Assembly (NCBI GenBank): GCA_023053545.1
Contig: JAKZAN010000053.1
Location: forward strand, 1-64,000
Direction: 5' to 3'
Length of the DNA: 64,000 bases
From: Lepidurus packardi
Taxonomy: Eukaryota > Arthropoda > Branchiopoda > Notostraca > Triopsidae
The position numbers and the translations under genes were made by a program. Shown in pieces: positions 17,612-26,466 of this stretch. The first letter of the stretch is position 1; each line of letters opens with the position of its first letter. The notes under the pieces are model-generated. The model saw nothing but the letters and a program-made list of their open reading frames with translations, did not search any database and was not told the DNA's origin.

Positions 17612-18673
17612 TTAATTAAGCTTTAACAAGAATTGAATAGTATCCACATGATCTGCATAATCCCAAAGCTGTGGTTTTTGCGTTTGGCCAAAATCGATAC
17701 TGTGCGGGACAATTCCGTCTGAAACAATGCATTGAATTTTTGAAGAATCTGCCGCCAATTGATTTTTTATGACTTCTAAATCCTGATACTTTTGATAAAA
17801 AACACTAGTAATGGGCGAGGCATAGCTTTCATCTTCTTTAAGTGTCACAAATCCATTGTCAAGCAACTTATAATTGCTCATCAAAAAGACTGCTTTATTA
17901 TAATCATAATTGTTGGCATACTTCTCATATTCGATGATGCCGCGGTAGTCAAAGATCGCATTAAATAGCAAATCAAAATCATATCCTTCCGGGACAAAAA
18001 GCTTAGACACGTTTCGGCAACCAAGTCCAAAGTATCTAAAAATATCCTCGCCCAAAGCGCGCAATTGTTCTTGTGTCTCGCGGCCGTGCAACACCGCAAC
18101 CGAATTTCTGTTTTTGCGAATAATTGAAGGTTTTTCCTTGAAGTAGTATTCGAAATATCGCGCAGTGTTGTTGCTTCCTGTTGCAATTACAGCATCAAAA
18201 TCTGTTAATCTACCGTCCGTAATCGAAATGTAATTTGCAATTTCTGGCGCTATATGATTCAAGTATTTAATCAAAAAAGGCAACAAATGCTGATCATTTG
18301 ATGAAGTCTTAATTAAGGCTTTGTGTCCTGACATCACAACCGATAAAAAATCGTGAAACCCAACTAAGGGAATATTTCCTGCTAATATCAGCGCTACTGT
18401 TTTTGGTTGGGGAGTCGCTATTTCATAAGCACTAAGCCACTTTTCCAAATTGGATTCTGTTAGCGCTTCTGCCCAAGAATTAATCGAGAAATATACTTGC
18501 TCAGGGGTATACCAACCGTTGTGTGACTGCGATAAATGTATCAGCGCTTGAAACGAATCAAAAAACAAATCATTCCCAATGACTTTATCATTTCTTTCAG
18601 ATCCATTTTCAGTAAACTGGCTCAAAAAGTTCCCGAGTTGCACAAATGCCGATTTTTTATTCGCTAATGTCAT
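17612..18673 (-). CDS. LuxC-family acyl-CoA reductase
   Basis: Aldehyde dehydrogenase superfamily protein, about 353 residues. Segments TVALILAGNIPLVGFHDFLS and HKALIKTSSNDQHLLPFL form the nucleotide-binding N-terminal half, and the nucleophile region is FRYFGLGCRNVSKLFVPEG with the catalytic Cys. The start at 18671-18673 is preferred to the ATG 14 codons upstream because MTLANKKSAF matches the family start. It faces away from the ferredoxin gene and lies upstream of serC, an arrangement I know from other flavobacteria. Physiological substrate is unknown; there is no lux operon here. Confidence 0.9.
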   Translation of the reverse strand: MTLANKKSAFVQLGNFLSQFTENGSERNDKVIGNDLFFDSFQALIHLSQSHNGWYTPEQVYFSINSWAEALTESNLEKWLSAYEIATPQPKTVALILAGNIPLVGFHDFLSVVMSGHKALIKTSSNDQHLLPFLIKYLNHIAPEIANYISITDGRLTDFDAVIATGSNNTARYFEYYFKEKPSIIRKNRNSVAVLHGRETQEQLRALGEDIFRYFGLGCRNVSKLFVPEGYDFDLLFNAIFDYRGIIEYEKYANNYDYNKAVFLMSNYKLLDNGFVTLKEDESYASPITSVFYQKYQDLEVIKNQLAADSSKIQCIVSDGIVPHSIDFGQTQKPQLWDYADHVDTIQFLLKLN

Positions 18674-18712
18674 ATCAATTTGCTTATGAATTGTTTTGGG
18701 TGTAATTTTGCA

Positions 18713-18720
18713 CAAAAATA
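18713..18720 (-). promoter_or_regulatory. -7 box for the acyl-CoA reductase gene
   Basis: The minus strand reads TATTTTTG, 39 bases before the chosen ATG. It overlaps the longer alternative start at 18715, which argues against that start. Confidence 0.4.
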
Positions 18721-18786
18721 AGCTATAATAAGTTAGCAGGAAAGTATTGCAATTAAAGGCTTTTCATAACTTCAAAAAATAATAAA

Positions 18787-19137
18787 ATGGCAATTATAAT
18801 CACAGACGAATGTATCAATTGCGGTGCTTGCGAACCTGAGTGTCCAAACACAGCGATTTATGAAGGCGCAGATGACTGGCGGTATAAGGATGGAACGGCT
18901 TTGAGAGGAAAAATTGTTTTGCCTTCTGGAGAAACTGTCGATTCCGATGCGCCGCAAACACCAATTTCAGACGATATCTATTATATCGTTCCGGGAAAAT
19001 GCACAGAATGTAAGGGATTCCACGACGAGCCACAATGTGCGGCAGTATGCCCAGTGGATTGCTGCGTGCCAGACGACAATCACGTTGAGAGCGAAGAAAC
19101 ACTCCTCAACCGACAAGCGTTTTTGCACAACGAATAG
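18787..19137 (+). CDS. 4Fe-4S dicluster ferredoxin
   Basis: Small electron carrier of 116 residues with two cysteine clusters: [19 protein letters not shown] at the N-terminus and [20 protein letters not shown] near 77-96, the second having the loop insertion of the YfhL/Allochromatium-type ferredoxins. The middle segment is acidic. The gene is divergent from the acyl-CoA reductase gene and ends in a strong hairpin. Redox partner is unknown. Confidence 0.93.
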   Translation: MAIIITDECINCGACEPECPNTAIYEGADDWRYKDGTALRGKIVLPSGETVDSDAPQTPISDDIYYIVPGKCTECKGFHDEPQCAAVCPVDCCVPDDNHVESEETLLNRQAFLHNE

Positions 19138-19149
19138 GTTTAATATAAA

Positions 19150-19193
19150 AAAAAACAAAAGGCGGCTGTTTCAACAACAGCCGCCTTTTTTTA
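19150..19193. terminator. Bidirectional terminator, ferredoxin/TonB receptor
   Basis: Stem of 12 pairs around AGGCGGCTGTT and AACAGCCGCCTT with a five-base loop (19160-19186), A-rich before and T-rich after. It serves both convergent genes. Confidence 0.9.
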
Positions 19194-19209
19194 TGAAAAC
19201 AGGAATTCT

Positions 19210-21888
19210 TTAGAAATTAAATCCAAGTCGGGCATAATAGAACGCGCCTCCAAATCCCATCTGAACTGCGTCCCAATATCCGCCAGCTTCAACCCAGTCA
19301 TCTTGTTGGTCAGGGTAGATATTGAAAAGGTTGTTGCTTCCAAGCGTTAGTTTAAAACGGTCGCTTAAACGGAATCCCGCCGTTAGATCAGTTACGATTT
19401 TAACGCCATAAGTGTCGGTAGCAGCTTTAATTTGGTTGGCAAAAGAACCATAATCTGCAACATCTTCATACATCTGATAGTCTAATAATTTGACTTCGCT
19501 GAATCGCGTAAATGCTAAACCGCCATCAAACCATTTCCTGCTATAATTTAAGTTCAAGCTAAATTTATTTGCAGGAGCAGATGCAAGCAAAAACGCCTTT
19601 TCACGCTCGCCAAAATATGTTTGCTCATCTAGTGGACCGCTGTTAACACTGACAATTTCCATTTTGTTTAGATTTCCAATTAATGAAGCACCAAATGAGT
19701 TGTCACCCATTTTCTTTTTCCATGCTAAAACAACGTCTAAACCACGAGTTCGTGTGTCGGCACCATTCACAAAAAATTGCGCCTGATCGACGCCTAAATT
19801 TAATGCCGAGGCATCAAAATAGCCTGTCAATACGATTCTATCTTTTACGCTAATAGCATACGCATCAATTGTAGCGGTAAAGTTTCCGAAATTAGCTGTA
19901 AAACCTAACGATCCGTTAACGGCTTTCTCTTCGTTTAATTTGTTAATACCAAAAGCTCTTGTGATGGGGCTGTTATTAGGCGAAAGCAAAATCTCCGAAG
20001 CTCCATTGGCAGAAAAATTCGTAAAACGAAGGTTATAATAAACTTGTGCTAGGGAAGGTGCACGGAATCCCGTACTTACAGACCCACGGAAGTTAATTTT
20101 ATCCGTTAACTTTAAGCGGTAGGCAAGTTTTCCGTTTAAAGTGCTTCCAAAATCGCTGTATTTTTCGAAACGTGCAGCAGCCGTAATCATTAATCTATCT
20201 GAAACATCCAATTCCCCATCAGCATAAAGAGAAACATTCGAACGACTTTGGTTTACTTCATTCAACGGACTATACCCTGGGAAACCTTGTGATCCGCCTG
20301 GTCTAACACCGCCAGTAATAGGATCTAAAGGAACAGTTTGCGTTGTAGGATTTGTTATCGGAAGGCCATTCACATCATAAGTAGCATATGAACCTTCTTC
20401 ACCTGCGAATATCGTAAAGTTTTCAGTGCGGTATTCTGCGCCAAAAGCGACATTCAAACCATTAAGTACATTTCCGTAATTTTTAGAAAAATCAAAATTC
20501 ATCGTATTCTGAGATAGTATATGTCCACCCGCATCAAACTCAGTAGGTGATGCCTCTTGCAAAGAAGCATTTAATGTTCCTTTGATGTAATAATGAAACA
20601 TATTGCGACCAAATGTGTTGCTTATATCAACTTTCCAACCGCTTGCAGTCTTTGTTCGAATTCCAGCTGCAATTGAATTGTCGATGATATCGGACGTAAT
20701 GCGAGGGGTAAAGCCGTTTGGATAGATACTTGTTACAATTCTTTCTGATGGTGCATTTCTAGTAAATGCAAACGCATCGGTATACCTAAAATTACGACCA
20801 CCAAAAGCATAAATTTCTGTATTGTCAGAAACCGGAATCATTAAATTCCCCATAAAATTGAAACCGTCAATGGCAGCTTCGCCAAATCCTCTGCGGAAAT
20901 CATAACCAGGACGAAGCGTTTTTTCTTTAGAAACATATTCAGCCGTCATATTGATGTAGCCGCCTTTATCTCCAATTTTAGCACCGTAGTTAGTGGCTAC
21001 TTTAACTTGATTTCCATCTAAAGAGCGTCCTTTTGCAGTCCGATTTCCGTCATTATTCGTGTCGAGAAAGTTATCATCAGTATTCGCAGTTCCACTCGGG
21101 AAATTGCCTTTTGCATTTGTGTTAAAGGCGCCATATGTAATGCTTCCTGTTAACTGATCAACGTTGTCATTCAAAACGATATTAATTACCCCAGCAATCG
21201 CATCAGAGCCATATTGTGCAGCTGCACCATCTCGAAGAATTTCAATTCTTTTAATAGAACTTGACGGGATTGCATTTAAATCAGTTCCAGTATTGCCGCG
21301 TCCGCGTGTACCAAACAGGTTAATTAACGAAGATTGGTGTCTTCTTTTTCCGTTGATTAAAACCAATGTTTGATCTGGACCCATTCCACGTAGTGAAGCA
21401 GGGTCAACGTGGTCTGCTCCATCAGAGCCCGACTGTTTGTTAGCGTTGAAAGATGGTGCGGCATATTGAAGCAGTTCGTTAATTTCCAATTTTCCGCTTT
21501 GCGTACTCATTTGCTTCACGTCTATGATATCTATCGGAACGGCAGAATTTACTAAGGTCCGTTTGCTGTTTCGAGAACCCACGATTTGAACTTCTTTCAA
21601 TTCTTGTCCCTCCAAAAGTTCAATATTTAATACAGAAGATTGCCCAACTTTTTCTTCGCGAGAAATGAATCCCACATATGAAAAAACAAGCGTAGCATTG
21701 TCTGACACATTGAGTTTATACGAGCCATCAATGTCTGTTATGGCTCCATTTTTAGTGCCTTTCTCGGCAATATTTACGCCAGGCAAAATTGCTCCGGTGT
21801 TGTCAGTCACTTTGCCGGTAACGGTTTTCTGTGCGAAAACAGCAATGGAGCAAAGTGTAAATAAAAAAAGAGTTACATTTTTAAACAT
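19210..21888 (-). CDS. TonB-dependent outer membrane receptor with carboxypeptidase-like N-terminal domain
   Basis: Outer-membrane active transporter energised by TonB-ExbBD. The 892 residues open with a signal (FLFTLCSIAVFAQ), then a CarboxypepD_reg-like domain at about 20-95 (VTGKVTDNTGAILPGVNI). The plug domain spans about 115-230, including LRGMGPDQTLVLINGKRR and IEILRDGAAAQYGSDAIAGV. A long beta-barrel ends in FYYARLGFNF, with the terminal aromatic expected for BAM insertion. No SusD partner is adjacent, so it is more likely a stand-alone siderophore, metal or vitamin receptor than a glycan SusC; the substrate is not visible. Confidence 0.93.
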   Translation of the reverse strand: MFKNVTLFLFTLCSIAVFAQKTVTGKVTDNTGAILPGVNIAEKGTKNGAITDIDGSYKLNVSDNATLVFSYVGFISREEKVGQSSVLNIELLEGQELKEVQIVGSRNSKRTLVNSAVPIDIIDVKQMSTQSGKLEINELLQYAAPSFNANKQSGSDGADHVDPASLRGMGPDQTLVLINGKRRHQSSLINLFGTRGRGNTGTDLNAIPSSSIKRIEILRDGAAAQYGSDAIAGVINIVLNDNVDQLTGSITYGAFNTNAKGNFPSGTANTDDNFLDTNNDGNRTAKGRSLDGNQVKVATNYGAKIGDKGGYINMTAEYVSKEKTLRPGYDFRRGFGEAAIDGFNFMGNLMIPVSDNTEIYAFGGRNFRYTDAFAFTRNAPSERIVTSIYPNGFTPRITSDIIDNSIAAGIRTKTASGWKVDISNTFGRNMFHYYIKGTLNASLQEASPTEFDAGGHILSQNTMNFDFSKNYGNVLNGLNVAFGAEYRTENFTIFAGEEGSYATYDVNGLPITNPTTQTVPLDPITGGVRPGGSQGFPGYSPLNEVNQSRSNVSLYADGELDVSDRLMITAAARFEKYSDFGSTLNGKLAYRLKLTDKINFRGSVSTGFRAPSLAQVYYNLRFTNFSANGASEILLSPNNSPITRAFGINKLNEEKAVNGSLGFTANFGNFTATIDAYAISVKDRIVLTGYFDASALNLGVDQAQFFVNGADTRTRGLDVVLAWKKKMGDNSFGASLIGNLNKMEIVSVNSGPLDEQTYFGEREKAFLLASAPANKFSLNLNYSRKWFDGGLAFTRFSEVKLLDYQMYEDVADYGSFANQIKAATDTYGVKIVTDLTAGFRLSDRFKLTLGSNNLFNIYPDQQDDWVEAGGYWDAVQMGFGGAFYYARLGFNF

Positions 21889-21967
21889 ATTGTTTTTGGT
21901 TTATGGTTTATAACGCAATATAGTTTTTTTTAACATAGAATTAATAAATGGTAAGAAAATTTCGGGC

Positions 21968-22003
21968 AAAAAAAATCCCGAATCGCAAAGGATTCGGGAT
22001 TTT
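21968..22003 (-). terminator. Terminator after the gene at 22027-22562
   Basis: Perfect stem ATCCCGAATC/GATTCGGGAT (21975-22000) with a six-base loop, followed on the minus strand by a run of eight T. Confidence 0.85.
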
Positions 22004-22026
22004 CACAATCTATAATTTACTTTCTA

Positions 22027-22562
22027 CTACATTTTAGTGTAGGTTTCGACTATCATTTTGTCGTTTTTGTCGTCATACGTTTCCAATACCAAATTTCCTT
22101 CTGCATTGAAATAGCCTACTGAAGTTTTATTTTTGCTCTTGAAAATGTAACTGTTATTGCCAGTTTTTCTCAAAACGCCATTTTTTTTTTGCCGTTTGCT
22201 GCACTCATCGTATAACCAGAGTTGTCCATCGCCATTTTATATTTCGCCCCGCCAACGCTGTAGTATGCTGAACGATCCGTATCCACAACACGCGTTTCAC
22301 CATTTGTGCCTGTAACCTCCGTTGTCTGTAAGACCTGCACAGGTGATGCTTTAACGTCTTTATTTAAAGCATTTGAATCCGCATTTTCCAGTTCGATGTT
22401 TTGGACCTCTTGCGTTTTTTCGTTTTTAATGACTTGTTTTTCGCCGTCAGATGTTTTTACGGTAGTAACCGTTTTTTTAGAAACGTCTGTAACATTCTTA
22501 TTTTGAGCAGAAACATTAAGAGCACTTAAAGCAAATGCAAAGCTTAATAATACAATTTTCAT
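22027..22562 (-). CDS. Secreted hypothetical protein, frameshifted at an A10 tract
   Basis: The ATG at 22560-22562 gives a signal peptide (IVLLSFAFALSALNVSAQ), then a Thr/Val/Lys-rich stretch and RSAYYSVGGAKYKMAMDNSG. The frame stops just after a run of ten A (22181-22190 on plus). The expected continuation, NGVLRKTGNNSYIFKSKN to a final ETYTKM and TAG at 22027-22029, is in another frame, reached by one base more or two fewer in that run. Joined, the protein is about 178 residues. The C-terminal part reads like a short repeat of the YxxDG/NAEGNLVLETY type. Function unknown; probably periplasmic or surface. Confidence 0.7.
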
Positions 22563-22677
22563 AATTTCAATTTTAAGGAGTTTTATCATACAAAGTTATC
22601 TGGAACCCCTCCAAAGGCATTATACAATTAAATACCATTGTTACATCAATGGCTGTTTCAATTTCGATACTTTGCAA

Positions 22678-22706
22678 TTGTACTACCTACAAAAAAGCTA
22701 TATTTG
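22678..22706 (+). promoter_or_regulatory. Promoter of ychF
   Basis: TTG at 22678-22680, 18 bases, then TATATTTG at 22699-22706, ending 23 bases before the ATG: fits the Bacteroidota -33/-7 pattern. Confidence 0.5.
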
Positions 22707-22729
22707 CAGACTTTTAAAAAATAAAATCC

Positions 22730-23824
22730 ATGAAAGCAGGAATTGTCGGATTACCAAATGTAGGGAAATCAACACTTTTTAATTGTTTGTCTAATGCTAA
22801 AGCGCAAAGCGCAAACTTTCCGTTTTGTACTATCGAACCCAATATAGGAGTTGTAAATGTGCCTGATCCGAGAATAGAAAAATTGGAAGAGCTCGTTAAA
22901 CCAGAGCGTGTTCAAATGGCAACCGTTGATATTGTAGATATTGCGGGATTAGTAAAAGGTGCAAGCAAAGGTGAAGGATTGGGAAATCAATTCTTAGGGA
23001 ATATTAGAGAATGCAATGCTATCATACACGTATTGCGTTGTTTCGACAACGACAACATTATTCATGTTGACGGAAATGTAAATCCAATACGCGATAAAGA
23101 AACAATCGATATCGAATTGCAATTGAAGGATCTTGAAACAGTAGAGAAGCGACTTGAAAAAGTGAAGCGTGCTGCCAAAACAGGAAACAAGGAAGCTCAA
23201 GCCGAAGAATCTTTATTGAACAGAATTCGCGAAACTTTATTGCAGGCAAAATCTGCGCGTACAATTGTCCCAAAAAATCAGGATGAAGTTGATTTAATGG
23301 AAGATTTTCAATTGATCACTACAAAGCCAGTTCTTTATGTTTGCAACGTTGATGAAACTGCAGCTGCAACTGGAAATGCATATGTAGAGCAGGTTCGTGA
23401 ATTAGTGAAAGAGGAAAATGCAGAGGTTATAGTTCTAGCTGTGGGCGTTGAGGCTGACATTACAGAATTGGAGACTTACGAAGAACGCAAAATGTTTTTA
23501 GAGGATTTGGGTCTGTCAGAGCCAGGTGCTTCAGTTTTAATTCGTGCTGCATACAAATTACTAAACTTGCAAACGTATTTCACTGCAGGTGTAAAGGAAG
23601 TTCGAGCATGGACTATCGGTATTGGCGATACTGCACCGCAAGCTGCTGGGGTTATTCATACCGATTTTGAGAAAGGATTTATTCGCGCAGAAGTAATTGC
23701 ATATAACGATTATGTAACTTATGGCACCGAAGCAAAAGTTAAGGAAGCTGGCAAACTGCGGGTTGAAGGCAAAGAATATATCGTTAAAGACGGTGATGTG
23801 ATGCATTTCCGATTTAATGTTTAA
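22730..23824 (+). CDS. ychF: Ribosome-associated Obg-like ATPase YchF
   Basis: Universally conserved P-loop protein that binds ribosomes and prefers ATP. At 364 residues it is full length. G1 is GLPNVGKSTLFN at 7-18, the switch region is ANFPFCTIEPNIGVV, G3 is DIAGLVKGASKGEGLGN, followed by a coiled-coil insertion rich in Lys/Glu and a C-terminal TGS domain (LLNLQTYFTAGVKEVRAWT, then FEKGFIRAEV). It is a single-gene transcript with its own promoter and terminator. Confidence 0.96.
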   Translation: MKAGIVGLPNVGKSTLFNCLSNAKAQSANFPFCTIEPNIGVVNVPDPRIEKLEELVKPERVQMATVDIVDIAGLVKGASKGEGLGNQFLGNIRECNAIIHVLRCFDNDNIIHVDGNVNPIRDKETIDIELQLKDLETVEKRLEKVKRAAKTGNKEAQAEESLLNRIRETLLQAKSARTIVPKNQDEVDLMEDFQLITTKPVLYVCNVDETAAATGNAYVEQVRELVKEENAEVIVLAVGVEADITELETYEERKMFLEDLGLSEPGASVLIRAAYKLLNLQTYFTAGVKEVRAWTIGIGDTAPQAAGVIHTDFEKGFIRAEVIAYNDYVTYGTEAKVKEAGKLRVEGKEYIVKDGDVMHFRFNV

Positions 23825-23846
23825 AATGTTTATTATCAAATAATTA

Positions 23847-23873
23847 AGGAGCTTTTGAGCTCCTTTTTTTATA
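23847..23873 (+). terminator. Terminator of ychF
   Basis: Stem AAGGAGC/GCTCCTT with a six-base loop, followed by seven T; it starts 22 bases after the stop. Confidence 0.85.
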
Positions 23874-23892
23874 TTTACACAAAATAAGAAAG

Positions 23893-24426
23893 ATGAAAAT
23901 AATAGCTTTTGCTGGAAGCAGCAGTAAAGATTCAATCAACAAACGCCTGGCCATTTACGCTGCTGGATTATTCGAAAAAGGGGAAATTGAAGTATTAGAT
24001 CTTAATAATTATGAACTCCCACTATTTAGTGTAGATTTGGAAGCGGAATTGGGGAAACCCGAAATAGCAAGGGCTTTTTTAAATAAATTGCAATCTGCTG
24101 ATCTTATAGTTCTTTCACTAGCAGAGCATAATTCATCCTTTACATCAGCATTCAAAAATATTTACGACTGGGCTTCGCGTCAAGATCGTGCTGTTTTTGC
24201 AAATAAACCAATGCTTCTAACTGCTACGTCTCCAGGTAGAAACGGCGGCAAGGATGTCTTAGAAACCGCGCAAATTTCACTGCCAAAATACGGCGCAAAC
24301 ATTAAAGGAATTTTTTCATTGCCTTCTTTTTCCCATCATTTCGATTTGCAAAAAGGCATAATCTCGGATGCAATATTGGACGCCGAATTAAGGCAAGTAG
24401 TTAGAGAAATAGAGCACGAATTATAA
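23893..24426 (+). CDS. NADPH-dependent FMN reductase family protein
   Basis: Flavodoxin-like oxidoreductase of 177 residues that would transfer electrons from NAD(P)H through FMN to quinones, azo compounds or chromate. The N-terminal phosphate loop is AFAGSSSKDSINKRL at 5-19, followed by EVLDLNNYELPLFSVD and LSLAEHNSSFTSAFKNIYDW, the family middle motif. TATSPGRNGG near 112 lines the flavin site. It is transcribed alone between ychF and parE. Confidence 0.9.
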   Translation: MKIIAFAGSSSKDSINKRLAIYAAGLFEKGEIEVLDLNNYELPLFSVDLEAELGKPEIARAFLNKLQSADLIVLSLAEHNSSFTSAFKNIYDWASRQDRAVFANKPMLLTATSPGRNGGKDVLETAQISLPKYGANIKGIFSLPSFSHHFDLQKGIISDAILDAELRQVVREIEHEL

Positions 24427-24579
24427 AATCGAAAAATTGATTTATTAGATCCCGCTAATTTATTCATGAAGGCTTAAATTACTTGAAAAATTGTCAATAT
24501 CATTTTTAATAACTTTACACCAACAGTAAAAATAAATGCTACGATATATGCTAAATTAGCACAAAATCGCTAATTCACA

Positions 24580-26434
24580 ATGTCAGAAATCAATCAGTAT
24601 ACAGAAGATAATATTCGCTCGCTCGATTGGAAAGAACACATCCGCATGCGACCGGGAATGTATATCGGGAAATTGGGAGATGGTTCGTCTGCAGACGATG
24701 GTATTTACATTCTATTGAAAGAGGTTTTGGACAACTGTATTGACGAATTTGTCATGGGGTGCCGGCAAGACAATCGAAGTCAGCATCAAGGATAAAACCG
24801 TGACCGTCCGCGATTACGGCCGTGGAATTCCACTGGGAAAAGTCGTTGATGTAGTTTCGAAAATGAATACCGGTGGGAAATATGACTCTCTTGCATTTAA
24901 GAAATCTGTTGGACTAAACGGTGTTGGAACAAAGGCTGTTAATGCTTTGTCTAATTATTTCAGAGTAGAATCGGTTCGGGATGAGAAACAGAAGGCAGCG
25001 GAATTTTCAGCTGGAAATCTGGTGCTTGAAGAGGATATAATTGATACAACCAAGCGAAAAGGAACTAAAGTAATATTCACGCCCGACGAAGCGATTTTTA
25101 AGAACTACAAATTCCGAAACGAGTACGTCATCAAAATGATTCAGAACTATTGTTATCTGAACACAGGTTTGACGATACTTTACAACGGTGAAAAATATTA
25201 CAGTGATAATGGTTTAAAAGACTTGCTGGAAGAAAATATCCACGAAGAGGATATGGTCTATCCGGTAATCCATTTGCTGGGTGATGATATTGAAGTGGCT
25301 ATTACGCATTCAAAATCTCAATATTCAGAAGAATACCATTCGTTCGTAAACGGTCAAAACACGACGCAAGGCGGAACACACTTGGCCGCTTTCAGAGAAG
25401 CTGTTGTGAAAACCATTCGGGAATTCTACAACAAAGGTTTTGAACCTTCTGATATTCGGAAATCTATCGTCAGTGCGGTCAGCGTGAAAGTAATGGAGCC
25501 CGTTTTTGAATCGCAGACCAAAACAAAGTTAGGGTCTACTGATATGGGACCAGATTTGCCGTCGGTGCGTACTTTCATCAATGATTTCGTAAAAAATAAA
25601 CTTGATAATTTTCTCCATAAAAATCCAGAAACAGCCGATTTGTTACTGCGGAAAATTTTACAAGCAGAACGCGAGCGGAAGGAACTTTCGGGAATTAGGA
25701 AACTAGCGAAAGATCGCGCGAAAAAAGCCAGTTTACACAATAAAAAACTCCGCGATTGTCGGGTGCATCTAACAGATTCTAAAAATCCAAAAAGCTTAGA
25801 AAGCACTTTATTTATTACCGAGGGCGATTCTGCTTCGGGATCAATCACAAAGTCCCGAAATGTGAATACGCAAGCCGTATTCAGTTTGCGTGGAAAGCCG
25901 TTGAATTCTTATGGCATGAGCAAGAAAATTGTTTATGAAAACGAGGAGTTCAACTTGCTTCAAGCAGCTTTAAATATTGAAGAAGACATGGGCGATTTGC
26001 GGTATAATAATATCGTAATTGCAACCGATGCCGATGTCGATGGCATGCACATTCGTTTGTTATTAATCACATTCTTTCTGCAATTTTTTCCCGAATTAAT
26101 TAAAGAAGGACATTTGTACATTCTGCAAACGCCATTGTTCCGGGTTCGAAATAAAAAGGAGACGATTTACTGTTATTCAGAGGAAGAACGCAAAGCAGCA
26201 ATCGAAAAATTAAAACCAAAACCTGAAATCACACGATTTAAAGGTTTGGGAGAAATATCACCAAACGAATTCGAATTTTTTATTGGCGAAAACATTCGTC
26301 TAGACCCTGTTATGTTGGATAAAGCAACTTCAATCGAACAATTGTTGTCGTTTTATATGGGTAAGAACACACCAGATCGTCAAGAATTTATTATTAATAA
26401 TCTAAAAGTAGAATTAGACGTAGTGGAAGCTTAA
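24580..26434 (+). CDS. parE: DNA topoisomerase IV subunit B, one +1 frameshift
   Basis: ATPase subunit of the type II topoisomerase that decatenates chromosomes. It opens [20 protein letters not shown] and reads [16 protein letters not shown], then breaks at the G4 run of 24756-24759. With three G it runs into [20 protein letters not shown] and on to the end, giving 617 residues. GHKL motifs ([30 protein letters not shown]) and the TOPRIM motif [11 protein letters not shown] with DADVDG are intact. Because the enzyme is essential, the single extra base is most likely a sequence error. parC follows 32 bases downstream. ParE rather than GyrB is preferred from the parC pairing and length. Confidence 0.9.
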
Positions 26435-26466
26435 TTCGCAACGCAATTCTTTCGATACAATAGCGC

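Noticed and set aside
17612..18673. Bioluminescence (lux) operon
   Set aside because: Only a LuxC-like reductase is present; the serine genes and ferredoxin around it are the ordinary flavobacterial context.
24740..26434. parE as two separate genes or a programmed frameshift
   Set aside because: The join restores the GHKL domain exactly; there is no slippery heptamer with downstream structure, and many other genes here have the same kind of break.
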